Below are positions 1-6,387 of a stretch of DNA of 30,298 nt, piece after piece (the first letter of the stretch is position 1; each line of letters starts with the position of its first letter). Origin of the DNA: a virus; IMG/VR virus record IMGVR_UViG_3300031759_000109, positions 1-30,298 of that record; one strand, written 5' to 3'. The notes under the pieces were generated by a model. It made no database searches, was not told the origin of the DNA, and saw nothing but the letters and a program-made list of their open reading frames with translations. Made by a program: the position numbers and the translations under genes.

Positions 1-11
1 GTTGTATCCAT

Positions 12-584
12 CTAGTCTACTTCCTTAATAAAATGCCCTGCAAAAACACTTCGCGTTGGAAGTTTTCCTTGAGACATTCGTTTAATAGTGTTATATACAT
101 TGGTAATACTAACATTAAATTCTCTGGCGATTTCTTTTAACCCAGCTATCTTTTTTGTTTCTCCGTTAGGATATGTTATTATATAATATTTTGTATAAGG
201 AAGTAAAGAAGGATCTATACCTTTTATCCAATCGTTTTTACAATTACTTCGTAATTTCTGTTTAGTTTCTTCACTGTGATTTTTACCATAAAATGGATTT
301 TTATCACCTTTTCTTAGTTTAGCTAAATCACTAAGTTTTTGTTTTCCTTCTTTAGTCCATTTTTTCGGACCCAATAATTTTAAGTAGGTTGCTTCTGCAT
401 TACTAATCTGATTAGATAATGCCATGTATGCGATATGATCAAATTTATTACCATGTTGCTCATATAATAATTTGTGAGCTTCTGCATGTTCTTCTATAGT
501 AAGTTCTACTAAATTATCTGCATTATTAGTGCCCCCCATATGCTTTGGTATAATATGGTGTATGTGAGTTATCTTTTTAGTCAT
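12..584 (-). CDS. HNH homing endonuclease with NUMOD-type DNA-binding modules
   Basis: A free-standing homing endonuclease of 190 aa. The HNH nuclease lies at residues 7-45, with paired His in 'THIHHIIPKH', the Asn-rich 'TNNADNLVEL' segment and His33/His37. A NUMOD3-like repeat follows (92-112, 'GDKNPFYGKNHSEETKQ'), then an IENR1/NUMOD1-like helix-turn-helix (about 132-168, 'GLKEIAREFNVSITNVYN'). Such modules normally give sequence-specific DNA binding to a selfish nuclease. It lies directly downstream of thyA and a late promoter (619-626) precedes it. No clear Shine-Dalgarno sequence stands before the ATG. It is more AT-rich than thyA, consistent with independent acquisition. The family is certain; its target site is unknown. 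Confidence 0.9.
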   Translation of the reverse strand: MTKKITHIHHIIPKHMGGTNNADNLVELTIEEHAEAHKLLYEQHGNKFDHIAYMALSNQISNAEATYLKLLGPKKWTKEGKQKLSDLAKLRKGDKNPFYGKNHSEETKQKLRSNCKNDWIKGIDPSLLPYTKYYIITYPNGETKKIAGLKEIAREFNVSITNVYNTIKRMSQGKLPTRSVFAGHFIKEVD

Positions 585-618
585 ATATTAATCAGCGTCT
601 TAGCACTGCCTTTTAATA

Positions 619-626
619 TATTTATA
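619..626 (-). promoter_or_regulatory. T4-type late promoter TATAAATA before the HNH gene
   Basis: An exact TATAAATA octamer is read on the minus strand and overlaps the thyA stop codon (622-624). In T4 late promoters transcription begins about 6 bp downstream, which here gives a leader of about 29 nt before the HNH ATG at 584. It would allow the endonuclease to be expressed late, independently of thyA. Confidence 0.6.
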
Positions 627-1452
627 CAGCCATTGGTGCTTTTATGGCAGAATGTGATTGATAATTTAACAATTTAACATCTTCCATAGTAAATTTAGTA
701 ATATCTTTTACTTCTGGATTAAGCCAAAGAGTTGGTGCAGGCAACGGATCTCTTGTAAGTTGTTCTTTAACTTGTTCTACATGATTAAGATAGATGTGTG
801 CATCACCCAATACATGAACAAATTCTCCAACTTTTAAGTCACAAACTTGAGCAATCATATGCGTTAAAATCGAATAGCTTGCAATATTGAATGGGACACC
901 TAAAAAATAATCCGCCGAACGCTGGTACATCTGACAACTTAGTTTACCGTCTGCTGAGACATAGAACTGCGCAAAACAGTGACAGGGAGGTAAGGCCATT
1001 TGATCTAACTGCCCTGGGTTCCACGCTGTTATGATATGTCTACGGCCATACGGGTCTTTCTTGATGCCGTTGATGAGTCCTACGACTTGATCAACGCCAC
1101 CAAAATCTCTCCATTGGACTCCATATACACGACCTAAGTCACCTTGATACTTGGCTTTGGGTATCCAATAAGGTGCTAGAGCATTTGGTGTCCAGATAGT
1201 AGTCTTACCTTCTGGATCACCATAGGTAATTTCTGCCAATCTACGCTCATCACCTGATCCTTCAATGAACCATAGTAGTTCACCTAAGCAGGCTTTAAAC
1301 GCTAGTTTCTTAGTAGTAACTGCTGGAAAGCCCTCGGATAAATCGTAGCGTTGTTGCATGCCAAATACGCCAATGGTACCGACACCTGTGCGATCATCTT
1401 GCACAGTGCCATTATCTAAAACAAATTTTAATGCGTCAAGGTAAGTTTTCAT
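622..1452 (-). CDS. thyA: thymidylate synthase ThyA
   Basis: Converts dUMP to dTMP with methylene-tetrahydrofolate as methyl donor. It is a full-length 276-aa protein: N-terminal 'DRTGVGT' (20-26), the phosphate-binding Arg pair 'GRRH' (136-139), catalytic Cys157 in 'LPPCHCFAQFYV', the 'RSADYFLGVPFNIASY' stretch (178-193) and 'HVLGDAHIYLNH' (213-224). The start matches the usual MK-Y-L N-terminus of the family. DHFR lies immediately upstream on the same strand, so the pair forms a dTMP/folate cycle. A consensus promoter lies between the two genes, with its predicted start on the ATG itself. The gene is intact: no intron splits it, unlike T4 td. Confidence 0.98.
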   Translation of the reverse strand: MKTYLDALKFVLDNGTVQDDRTGVGTIGVFGMQQRYDLSEGFPAVTTKKLAFKACLGELLWFIEGSGDERRLAEITYGDPEGKTTIWTPNALAPYWIPKAKYQGDLGRVYGVQWRDFGGVDQVVGLINGIKKDPYGRRHIITAWNPGQLDQMALPPCHCFAQFYVSADGKLSCQMYQRSADYFLGVPFNIASYSILTHMIAQVCDLKVGEFVHVLGDAHIYLNHVEQVKEQLTRDPLPAPTLWLNPEVKDITKFTMEDVKLLNYQSHSAIKAPMAV

Positions 1453-1458
1453 ATTACT

Positions 1459-1487
1459 ATTATACTACCTTTATGGATAGAAGTCAA
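1459..1487 (-). promoter_or_regulatory. sigma70-type promoter of thyA, predicted leaderless
   Basis: The -35 TTGACT is at 1482-1487 and the -10 TATAAT at 1459-1464, with a 17-bp spacer. Six bases separate the -10 box from the thyA ATG (A at 1452), so the expected transcription start is the ATG itself. No usable Shine-Dalgarno sequence is present before this ATG. Confidence 0.75.
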
Positions 1488-1489
1488 AT

Positions 1490-1987
1490 TTAGAACAGCA
1501 CACGGTCCCAAATTTCATAGGTGCAGTTTGTGCCTGGGCGCACTGTTTTGATACGGAAACAAGCCAAATAGCGTTCTAGCTCAATACGAGTATCAGTGAA
1601 CCAAGCACCTTTCATACGTGTTAGATATACACGTTCAACAATAGGTTCTGTAGCATCATATAGCTGTTTACCGCCTATGACAAACACATTCTGCTTTGGA
1701 TTATTTTTTTGAATTTCTTTAATGCTGTCTACAGGACTGCTGGGAATCCAACGTACCAGATGTTGATATTCTTTGGCTACGTGTTGACTGCTGACTACAT
1801 AGTTAGTGCGATTTGGTAAAGGTTTGGGCATCATTGGATCATCCCAGGTATTACGGCCCATAACTACAATTTGATCTGTAGTATGTTCTTTAAACCAAGC
1901 AAGATCCTCTTTATGCTTAGGCCAAGGCAAGGTACCTCTATTGCCTATGCCGCCTAGATTAGTTGAGGCTAAAATAGAACAAATCAT
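1490..1987 (-). CDS. folA: dihydrofolate reductase
   Basis: Reduces dihydrofolate to tetrahydrofolate with NADPH, regenerating the cofactor that thymidylate synthase oxidises. The 165-aa length is normal for bacterial and phage DHFR. Visible family features are 'GGIGNRGTLPWP' (12-23), the substrate-binding acid Asp28 in 'EDLAWFKEHT' (27-36), 'VVMGRNTWDD' (41-50) for NADPH binding, and 'VFVIGGKQLY' near residue 105. The start codon overlaps the stop of the upstream 108-codon gene (ATGA), so translation is probably coupled. The gene is placed directly before thyA, as in many phages that carry both. Confidence 0.96.
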   Translation of the reverse strand: MICSILASTNLGGIGNRGTLPWPKHKEDLAWFKEHTTDQIVVMGRNTWDDPMMPKPLPNRTNYVVSSQHVAKEYQHLVRWIPSSPVDSIKEIQKNNPKQNVFVIGGKQLYDATEPIVERVYLTRMKGAWFTDTRIELERYLACFRIKTVRPGTNCTYEIWDRVLF

Positions 1988-2328
1988 AGACCTTTTAATA
2001 CCTTGTCTGTTTCTGGCTGTACGGTTTTTACCACTTTGTCAATATCAATTAGAAAATCCACATTAGCAATATAAGCATCAAGTTCGTTAAATTTTAAATC
2101 CAGCATTTCTTCTATGTCACTAGGATCCATGCCTTCAACAATTAACTTTTTAACATCGATTGAGATGTTGGTACCATCAACTAGTTTAACCACAATTTCT
2201 TGCAGTATGTCAATGGGTACCTCTCTCTTATCTACATCTTCAACAATGTCTTTCCAACGCTTGGCGTGATTGAGTGTAATTTTCTTACTGAACTTTTTAC
2301 GCTGTGGCTTTTTTGGTTGCTCTGACAT
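1984..2328 (-). CDS. small acidic hypothetical protein, T4-like phage type
   Basis: Function not recognised. The protein is 114 aa from the chosen start 'MSEQPKKP'. A start 30 bases further upstream is open but would lengthen the overlap with the preceding gene. The N-terminus is Lys/Arg-rich ('KKPQRKKFSKK'). The rest is acidic and probably helical: 'IDVKKLIVEGMDPSDIEEML', then 'NVDFLIDIDKVVKTVQPETD'. It overlaps the upstream gene out of frame by about 32 bases and the downstream DHFR gene by 4. The overall look recalls small conserved proteins of T4-like aquatic phages, from memory only. It is transcribed together with the nucleotide-metabolism genes. Confidence 0.75.
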   Translation of the reverse strand: MSEQPKKPQRKKFSKKITLNHAKRWKDIVEDVDKREVPIDILQEIVVKLVDGTNISIDVKKLIVEGMDPSDIEEMLDLKFNELDAYIANVDFLIDIDKVVKTVQPETDKVLKGL

Positions 2329-3031
2329 TCTTGGCCTTTGCTGGTGCAGTAGTTTCAATTTTAGCTGTAGCCTTTGGTTTAGCAGCTGGTGCTTTCTTAG
2401 CTGGTGCTGGTTTAAGAGCGTCGGCTTCTGCTTTCAAACGTTTAGCTTCTGCTAATAATGTCTTAGCCTGAGCTTCCATTTGTTGAGCTTGTGTCAAATG
2501 CATGTCAGCAATGTCAGCATCACTTAATACACCTGCTGATGGAGCAATGTCACCCATCATGTCAGCTGATGAAGTTTTTAGTGATGGAGGTTGACCAACT
2601 TCACGGCCTTCTGTAACACTTGGATTAGCACCGCGAATACCGCGATTCTTATCAATGTTAGCTAGTTCTTCTGCAGCTTCACCACCTGCGTCAATCTTGT
2701 CAATTAGTGCGTTTAATTGATCTAGTCGGCATGTGCTGTTTTTACTAGCAGTAACAATAACTTGGTTACATGGAACTTTTTTCAAGTATCCTTTTTTATG
2801 CAATGTACCTAGACAGTTTTCTCCGTCGGCCATTGTAGTGCGGAATAGTGCATCAGCTAGTTCTTTAGCCTGTTGACCTACTGCGCTTTCTAGGCATTTC
2901 ATTGTTTCGTCATGGATCATTGATGGTAATGTATCTGGATATGCTACTAGACACATGTGATCATCACCAGGAACTTTTCTGTATACAATCGCAACTCTAC
3001 GTTGATTGTGTTTACCTACGTGTTTAATCAT
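2297..3031 (-). CDS. conserved T4-like phage protein with Ala/Lys-rich tail
   Basis: Function unknown. The protein is 244 aa. The N-terminal part (1-115, beginning 'MIKHVGKHNQRRVAIVYRKV') is globular and strongly resembles, from memory, a protein conserved in T4-like cyanophages. A linker with 'GREVGQPPSL' follows. Residues about 175-210 form an Ala/Glu/Lys coiled-coil-like helix, and the last 35 residues are an Ala/Lys/Pro tail like that of histone H1-type DNA-binding proteins. The ribosome-binding site AAGGAA lies in the end of the preceding gene. Conservation in T4-like phages suggests a core rather than a cargo role. The basic tail hints at nucleic-acid contact, which is inference only. 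Confidence 0.85.
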   Translation of the reverse strand: MIKHVGKHNQRRVAIVYRKVPGDDHMCLVAYPDTLPSMIHDETMKCLESAVGQQAKELADALFRTTMADGENCLGTLHKKGYLKKVPCNQVIVTASKNSTCRLDQLNALIDKIDAGGEAAEELANIDKNRGIRGANPSVTEGREVGQPPSLKTSSADMMGDIAPSAGVLSDADIADMHLTQAQQMEAQAKTLLAEAKRLKAEADALKPAPAKKAPAAKPKATAKIETTAPAKAKNVRATKKATA

Positions 3032-3036
3032 TTTAG

Positions 3037-3288
3037 TTAGTTTCCTTCAGTTGGTGCTGCTGGTGGAGGTGTTAATGCTCCAGTTGATTGCAAAAATGCA
3101 ATTAATTTGTTATACAAGCCACCAACGTCAGCTAGTTCTTCTGCTTTGAAAGCGCCACGTTGTGAGGTTAATTGTATGATTTGTGCAACTAGTACTAGGT
3201 CTTGTAGTGTTAGACTAGGTGCTGGTTGTTGCGGCTCTTGAGCTGGTACTTCAGGTGCCGCTGTTTGTTCTGCTTGTTTCTTAGCCAT
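3037..3288 (-). CDS. small conserved phage protein, Pro/Gln-rich N-terminus
   Basis: An 83-aa protein of unknown function. The first 25 residues are a Pro/Glu/Gln-rich, probably disordered segment. The core 'SLTLQDLVLVAQIIQLTSQR' followed by 'GAFKAEELADVGGLYNKLI' looks like a compact helical domain, and a Pro/Ala tail ends it. The core pattern resembles a protein that accompanies the downstream 'MIKHVGKHNQ' gene in T4-like cyanophages (recalled, not searched). A strong Shine-Dalgarno sequence (AAGGAG) lies about 10 bases before the ATG. The downstream gene starts 5 bases after its stop, so the two are co-translated. Confidence 0.8.
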   Translation of the reverse strand: MAKKQAEQTAAPEVPAQEPQQPAPSLTLQDLVLVAQIIQLTSQRGAFKAEELADVGGLYNKLIAFLQSTGALTPPPAAPTEGN

Positions 3289-3350
3289 TTGTCAAATTCT
3301 CCTTAGGGGACAATTCTATTTAACAGCTACGCGAGGGATGGAAAAATTTC

Positions 3351-3614
3351 TTAGAATGTGTTTATTTGTGGCAGTAGCAGGCTGAAATAGCTGGCTTCAC
3401 TGGCCAGCTCAAACGCCACAAGAGCCAGGCGGTGTTGTGGAGTATCTATGTTACCTATGTAGAATCTACCTTGTAGATTTTCGTAGATCCAATCTGACAA
3501 ACGTTTACCTGTAGCAATAGACACAAATTCCACACGTTCAAAGTGAGGCGGGCAGTGGGTTAACTGCCTTAGGCCATGTACATTTAAGGGATTAACTTCG
3601 CCATACTTAAGCAT
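3351..3614 (-). CDS. hypothetical protein, 87 aa
   Basis: Not recognised. It is a small soluble protein with no signal peptide or membrane segment. It carries a central 'FVSIATGKRLSDWIYENLQG' stretch and a C-terminal 'LALVAFELASEASYFSLLLP' helix. It overlaps the preceding gene by 8 bases, typical of the tight operon here. The 62 bases downstream (3289-3350) hold the ribosome-binding site of the next gene and a weak TTAAATA box, but no clear terminator. Confidence 0.7.
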   Translation of the reverse strand: MLKYGEVNPLNVHGLRQLTHCPPHFERVEFVSIATGKRLSDWIYENLQGRFYIGNIDTPQHRLALVAFELASEASYFSLLLPQINTF

Positions 3615-3843
3615 TGGTTAGAGCAAACCAAGTATATTCTTCTTCAGTGAGCCATTTTTCTAACTTAACTGGACTTTCACCTGCTGGGCCATCAATAAGT
3701 CTCTGACCGTAGTAAAACTGCTTAAGCCAAATAAGCTGATTAGATTCACTGCTACGATAAGGTAGCCAAGCAAAACGTAGACGCCATGCAAAACGACTGT
3801 CTAAATAGCGTTGAAACCAAGGAGGAGTCCAGGTAGCAGCCAT
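3607..3843 (-). CDS. hypothetical Trp/Arg-rich protein, 78 aa
   Basis: Not recognised. The protein is small and rich in Trp, Tyr, Phe and Arg ('WTPPWFQRYLDSRFAWRL' near the N-terminus) and ends in 'KWLTEEEYTWFALTNA'. It has no hydrophobic segment long enough to span a membrane. Its ATG overlaps the TAA stop of the upstream gene (TAATG) and its end overlaps the next gene, so it sits inside one polycistronic unit. Aromatic-rich small proteins of this kind are common in T4-like phages and mostly uncharacterised. Confidence 0.7.
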   Translation of the reverse strand: MAATWTPPWFQRYLDSRFAWRLRFAWLPYRSSESNQLIWLKQFYYGQRLIDGPAGESPVKLEKWLTEEEYTWFALTNA

Positions 3844-4301
3844 TATTCTAAATCCTTTTTAAGCAACTCACGGATACTGTCGATGCTGCTAGAACTGCCG
3901 CTCCACGTAGATGGTGGATTGCTCCATGTGGTAGTAGGATAGCCACTGCCTCCTCCCCATGGATTAGTTGGATTGTTTGGGAACGAATCACCCCATCTTG
4001 GGCTAGCTCCGCCACCACCGCCTCTATAAGTGTTATTAATAGTATTTTCTAATCTACGTATTTGTTCTTCCAGTTGACTAATACGTCGACTTTGACTGGT
4101 CTGTTGATTGAATAAATCATTCAAAGGTCCTACACGTATCATATCCGCTGGATTCTCTCCAGTGATAAGAATAGTAGTGACTAATAGTTGACGTAGCATG
4201 TCTTTAAGACGTTGATCGTCTGAAGTTAATACTGTGTCTAGTAGATTAATGATCTGCTGTAGATCTAAATCTGCTTGCGTTGGCGCTTGACCTGTGCTCA
4301 T
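3843..4301 (-). CDS. hypothetical protein: helical N-terminus, coiled coil, Gly/Ser tail
   Basis: A 152-aa protein of unknown function in three parts. Residues 8-70 are helical and Leu-rich ('LQQIINLLDTVLTSDDQRLK'). Residues 72-92 are a short coiled coil ('SRRISQLEEQIRRLENTINN'). From about residue 93 there is a low-complexity Gly/Ser/Pro/Trp/Asn tail, ending in a charged helix 'IRELLKKDLE'. The arrangement suggests an oligomer with a flexible arm, possibly a scaffold or adaptor (inference). The start overlaps the stop of the 46-aa membrane protein gene (ATGA), with an AGGA ribosome site just upstream. Confidence 0.75.
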   Translation of the reverse strand: MSTGQAPTQADLDLQQIINLLDTVLTSDDQRLKDMLRQLLVTTILITGENPADMIRVGPLNDLFNQQTSQSRRISQLEEQIRRLENTINNTYRGGGGGASPRWGDSFPNNPTNPWGGGSGYPTTTWSNPPSTWSGSSSSIDSIRELLKKDLE

Positions 4302-4438
4302 TCCTGTTCCCCGTGATTAATCATACGCCAACTACGCCGTGCTTCTGCCCAAACTTTCTTTGGATGACGCACCCACATGTAAACTACCACAAATGGAATA
4401 GCAATAATAGCCAGTGTAAAAAAAAGATATTTATTCAT
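4298..4438 (-). CDS. 46-aa single-span membrane protein
   Basis: A very short gene. The product is 46 aa: a hydrophobic helix at residues 4-23 ('YLFFTLAIIAIPFVVVYMWV') followed by a basic, amphipathic tail ('RHPKKVWAEARRSWRMI'). By the positive-inside rule the tail should face the cytoplasm. A good ribosome site (AAGGA, 5 bases before ATG) overlaps the stop of the gene upstream, and the stop overlaps the next start (ATGA). The position in the operon and the ribosome site make it a convincing real gene. The function is unknown; small phage membrane proteins often act on the host envelope, but nothing here shows that. Confidence 0.7.
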   Translation of the reverse strand: MNKYLFFTLAIIAIPFVVVYMWVRHPKKVWAEARRSWRMINHGEQE

Positions 4439-4440
4439 AT

Positions 4441-4605
4441 CTATCCTTTGTATAAGTTAAAACGTTTGGGCATGCCACATCTAGTACACCGACAGAAACT
4501 AGCATAACCAATTACTATGCCGTCATGGTCTTGAACACCGTTGCGGTCTGTTTCTTCCCACTGATGCCAACAACCACTAACTAAAAACTCAATCAGTTTT
4601 TTCAT
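4441..4605 (-). CDS. 54-aa protein with CxC-x2-C zinc-binding motif
   Basis: A short gene with a 54-aa product, MKKLIEFLVSG followed by 'CWHQWEETDRNG'. Further on is a Cys cluster 'FCRCTRCGMPK' (residues 38-47) that could bind a metal together with Cys12 and His14. The layout, in which a Cys/His pair near residue 13 is followed by a CxxC-type knuckle and a short basic end, is that of small zinc-ribbon proteins often seen in T4-like phages. It overlaps the upstream gene by 17 bases and is followed 2 bases later by the 46-aa membrane-protein gene. Metal binding is inferred from the Cys spacing. Confidence 0.7.
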   Translation of the reverse strand: MKKLIEFLVSGCWHQWEETDRNGVQDHDGIVIGYASFCRCTRCGMPKRFNLYKG

Positions 4606-4930
4606 TGTCCACAACCTCTAGCTTAGGTTTAAGTTTGGTTACATTCTTTGGGTTATTGGTATTGGTATTTGAATAATGTGTGCCTACTTCTACAATAGGA
4701 AATACCCAAATGTTTTCGTCATCTTTAGTACCAAAGAAACGTTCTAGCAATCGTTTGCCAAACCCTTTCTTATTAGGAATAGCCATAACAACCAATTGGT
4801 TAGTTAGTTCCTCATAGTCCTCTTTAGTAATATATTCATGACGCCATAACCAACTAAGTGTATCGTGTGTGGCACCTGTTAGTTGTTCTGCCATGTCTGT
4901 TGGTGTATAACTAAAACTTTGATATTGCAT
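4589..4930 (-). CDS. hypothetical protein, 113 aa
   Basis: Not recognised. Residues 10-60 look like a helical domain ('EQLTGATHDTLSWLWRHEYI', 'TKEDYEELTNQLVVMAIPNK'). A basic turn 'KKGFGKRLLERFFG' and a beta-rich 'DENIWVFPIVEV' follow. The C-terminal 30 residues are Asn/Thr/Lys-rich and likely disordered. The combination of a helical pair with a basic 'G.GKRL..RFFG' loop occurs in small conserved phage proteins, but no function can be assigned. It follows the upstream gene with a 1-base overlap. Confidence 0.7.
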   Translation of the reverse strand: MQYQSFSYTPTDMAEQLTGATHDTLSWLWRHEYITKEDYEELTNQLVVMAIPNKKGFGKRLLERFFGTKDDENIWVFPIVEVGTHYSNTNTNNPKNVTKLKPKLEVVDNEKTD

Positions 4931-5124
4931 TACTTAATCTCCCAATCTTTATAACCTGTATGCCAAATGGTTTTTAGCTTACGATCAAAAATACCCCACC
5001 ATGTCCAGCGGTAGTAAATTTCTGTACCACGCTGTGTTCGTAACACAGGCATAAACTTGTCTGGCACATTAACAAGTTTATTCCTAACTACAGTACGTCT
5101 ATAAATGCCTACGCCATTCTTCAT
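4930..5124 (-). CDS. hypothetical basic protein, 64 aa
   Basis: Not recognised. It is a small basic, beta-rich protein ('GIYRRTVVRNKLVNVPDKFM', then 'EIYYRWTWWGIFDRKLKTIW'). Its stop overlaps the next start by one base, and it begins one base after the stop of the gene upstream. There is no Cys cluster, signal peptide or membrane span. Operon position and clean boundaries are the main support that it is real. Confidence 0.65.
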   Translation of the reverse strand: MKNGVGIYRRTVVRNKLVNVPDKFMPVLRTQRGTEIYYRWTWWGIFDRKLKTIWHTGYKDWEIK

Positions 5125-5125
5125 A

Positions 5126-5536
5126 TTAGTCCTCCCATGGCACAGGGTGCCATCCTAAGCTAGCTAAGTCAGCAAGTATTTCATCTGTTACAACACTTTC
5201 TGGTACATATCCTGCGGCTATCTGCTCATCATATAAATCAACACCACCACTTATACCGCTACAGTACCAACTTAGGTAATCGCCTTCACCTCTGAGTTCT
5301 GCTACAATGCCACCCGCGGTACGCCAAGTAACTGACCATAGTTCATCTTTAAGCACAGGCCACATTTCCAACTTTTGCCACTGCATATTACACATAGCCG
5401 CATATAAGTTCTGCGCATACTGATCGTTTTTGACTTTTTCAAGAATCATGCGACTATTCTGCATATCCTCTCTGAGATCATGTTCAATCTTCACGGTGGG
5501 GATGTTTACTTTTACGATTGTATTTTGTGCGGTCAC
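5126..5536 (-). CDS. hypothetical protein, 136 aa, GTG start inside the preceding gene
   Basis: Not recognised. The protein begins with GTG at 5536, preceded by AAGG at 6-base spacing. That start lies within the 46-aa gene 5484-5624, giving a 53-base out-of-frame overlap. An ATG at 5464 (residue 25) is an alternative that would remove the overlap but has a cramped ribosome site. The middle is helical ('DQYAQNLYAAMCNMQWQKLE'). The second half is a compact mixed domain ('WRTAGGIVAELRGEGDYLSW') with an acidic end and a final 'LGWHPVPWED'. No catalytic motif is visible. Confidence 0.75.
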   Translation of the reverse strand: MTAQNTIVKVNIPTVKIEHDLREDMQNSRMILEKVKNDQYAQNLYAAMCNMQWQKLEMWPVLKDELWSVTWRTAGGIVAELRGEGDYLSWYCSGISGGVDLYDEQIAAGYVPESVVTDEILADLASLGWHPVPWED

Positions 5537-5624
5537 GTTCTACCTTGGCTTTAAACGGTAAATCCTTGTTAAACAATGCTTGATGTCTACGTATATTCAT
5601 TTTAATTTTCTTGGTATTTTTCAT
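5484..5624 (-). CDS. 46-aa very basic protein under its own promoter
   Basis: A short gene with a 46-aa product rich in Lys, Arg and His ('MKNTKKIKMNIRRHQALFNK', then 'DLPFKAKVERDRTKYNRKSK'). A near-perfect promoter ends 7 bases before the ATG, so the mRNA is expected to begin at or one base before the start codon. The high positive charge suggests nucleic-acid or ribosome contact (inference). Its 3' end overlaps the start of the 136-aa gene by 53 bases in another frame. The Lys/Arg pattern resembles a class of tiny conserved T4-like phage proteins, recalled from memory. Confidence 0.7.
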   Translation of the reverse strand: MKNTKKIKMNIRRHQALFNKDLPFKAKVERDRTKYNRKSKHPHRED

Positions 5625-5631
5625 TGTAGTA

Positions 5632-5660
5632 ATTATACAGTCAATGAATCAAAATGTCAA
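5632..5660 (-). promoter_or_regulatory. sigma70-type promoter with the upstream stop codon inside the -35 box
   Basis: The -35 TTGACA is at 5655-5660 and the -10 TATAAT at 5632-5637, with a 17-bp spacer. The TGA stop of the 152-aa gene (5657-5659) is embedded in the TTGACA. Seven bases separate the -10 box from the ATG at 5624, so the transcript should be leaderless or nearly so. Confidence 0.8.
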
Positions 5661-6115
5661 GCGTAAGCGCCAGAACCACCGTCATCGGCATAGCCGTAAC
5701 TGTGATCCATTTCATCGTCCTCTTCATCTTCTTCAATGGTTTCTATTCCACCTAACTTACCTGTGACTAACTTACCAGTCTTGAGAGTTTTCATTAGATG
5801 CTTTTTACGTTCAAGATCTTCTTTGGCTGTGCGCTTTTTATCATTGGTAAGTTTAAGTGTCTCATCATACTTGCGAGCCCACTCAATACCTTGTAGCCAA
5901 TAGTCAATAGCTTCAATAGTACCACTGAAGAAATAAGTGTCACGGCTATAGTGCGGTAAACAGTCATCTTTGGGCTTTACGTAAATATCACTGTTAACTC
6001 CAATGCTGATCCATGCGCTGGTATTGTAGGGAGTGTCTGCTAACTTAAAGCCAAGCTCATCAGCTTTGGCTTCTACTTTCTTCATACGCTGCATGTCATT
6101 CCAAGTTAATGCCAT
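5657..6115 (-). CDS. hypothetical protein with acidic C-terminal tail, 152 aa
   Basis: Not recognised. The first 85 residues form a mixed domain ('MALTWNDMQRMKKVEAKADE', then 'DTYFFSGTIEAIDYWLQGIE'). A Lys-rich helix follows (about 90-118), and then a tail of Glu/Asp, Tyr and Gly ('EEDEEDDEMDHSYGYADDGG'). Acidic tails of this sort can mimic nucleic acid or bind basic partners, which is speculative here. The ribosome site AAGGAG lies in the end of the preceding gene. The stop codon doubles as part of the next promoter. Confidence 0.75.
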   Translation of the reverse strand: MALTWNDMQRMKKVEAKADELGFKLADTPYNTSAWISIGVNSDIYVKPKDDCLPHYSRDTYFFSGTIEAIDYWLQGIEWARKYDETLKLTNDKKRTAKEDLERKKHLMKTLKTGKLVTGKLGGIETIEEDEEDDEMDHSYGYADDGGSGAYA

Positions 6116-6120
6116 AATTC

Positions 6121-6387
6121 TTACTCCTTGAAAGGGTATTTAATAAACCCGTCGTCATCAACCCCATACATGTCTGTTAGCTCTATCATTTGATCAGCAG
6201 TCGACTCATCAGTAGATCCATTGTGAACAATAGTGCGTTCAATATCCGCCAATTCGCCTGATTCTACTTTTTCTTCTAAGATCTGCGTAACCTGCGCAAT
6301 TAACTCATCAAGTTCCTCTTGAGTCCCGTCAAAGTTTTCAAAAAAGCTAGGTGCAAAGGTAATTTTAGGTTTTTTATCGTCAGACAT
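6121..6387 (-). CDS. hypothetical acidic protein, 88 aa
   Basis: Not recognised. The protein is strongly acidic, with helical 'GTQEELDELIAQVTQILEEK' in the first half and a short Gly/Asp segment 'DMYGVDDDGFIKYPF' at the end. It starts at the last base of the upstream stop (TAATG), so it is translationally coupled to the VWA-protein operon. A small acidic partner next to a VWA protein is common in MoxR-type clusters, but nothing in the sequence shows an interaction. Confidence 0.7.
   Translation of the reverse strand: MSDDKKPKITFAPSFFENFDGTQEELDELIAQVTQILEEKVESGELADIERTIVHNGSTDESTADQMIELTDMYGVDDDGFIKYPFKE

Noticed and set aside
622-1452. A group I intron or split in thyA, given the homing nuclease next to it
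   Set aside because: The ThyA protein is continuous with all motifs in order, so no intron interrupts it.
3317-3324. GTTAAATA on the minus strand before the 83-aa gene
   Set aside because: Only six of eight late-promoter bases match; kept out of the feature list although its position, with AAGGAG following, is suitable.
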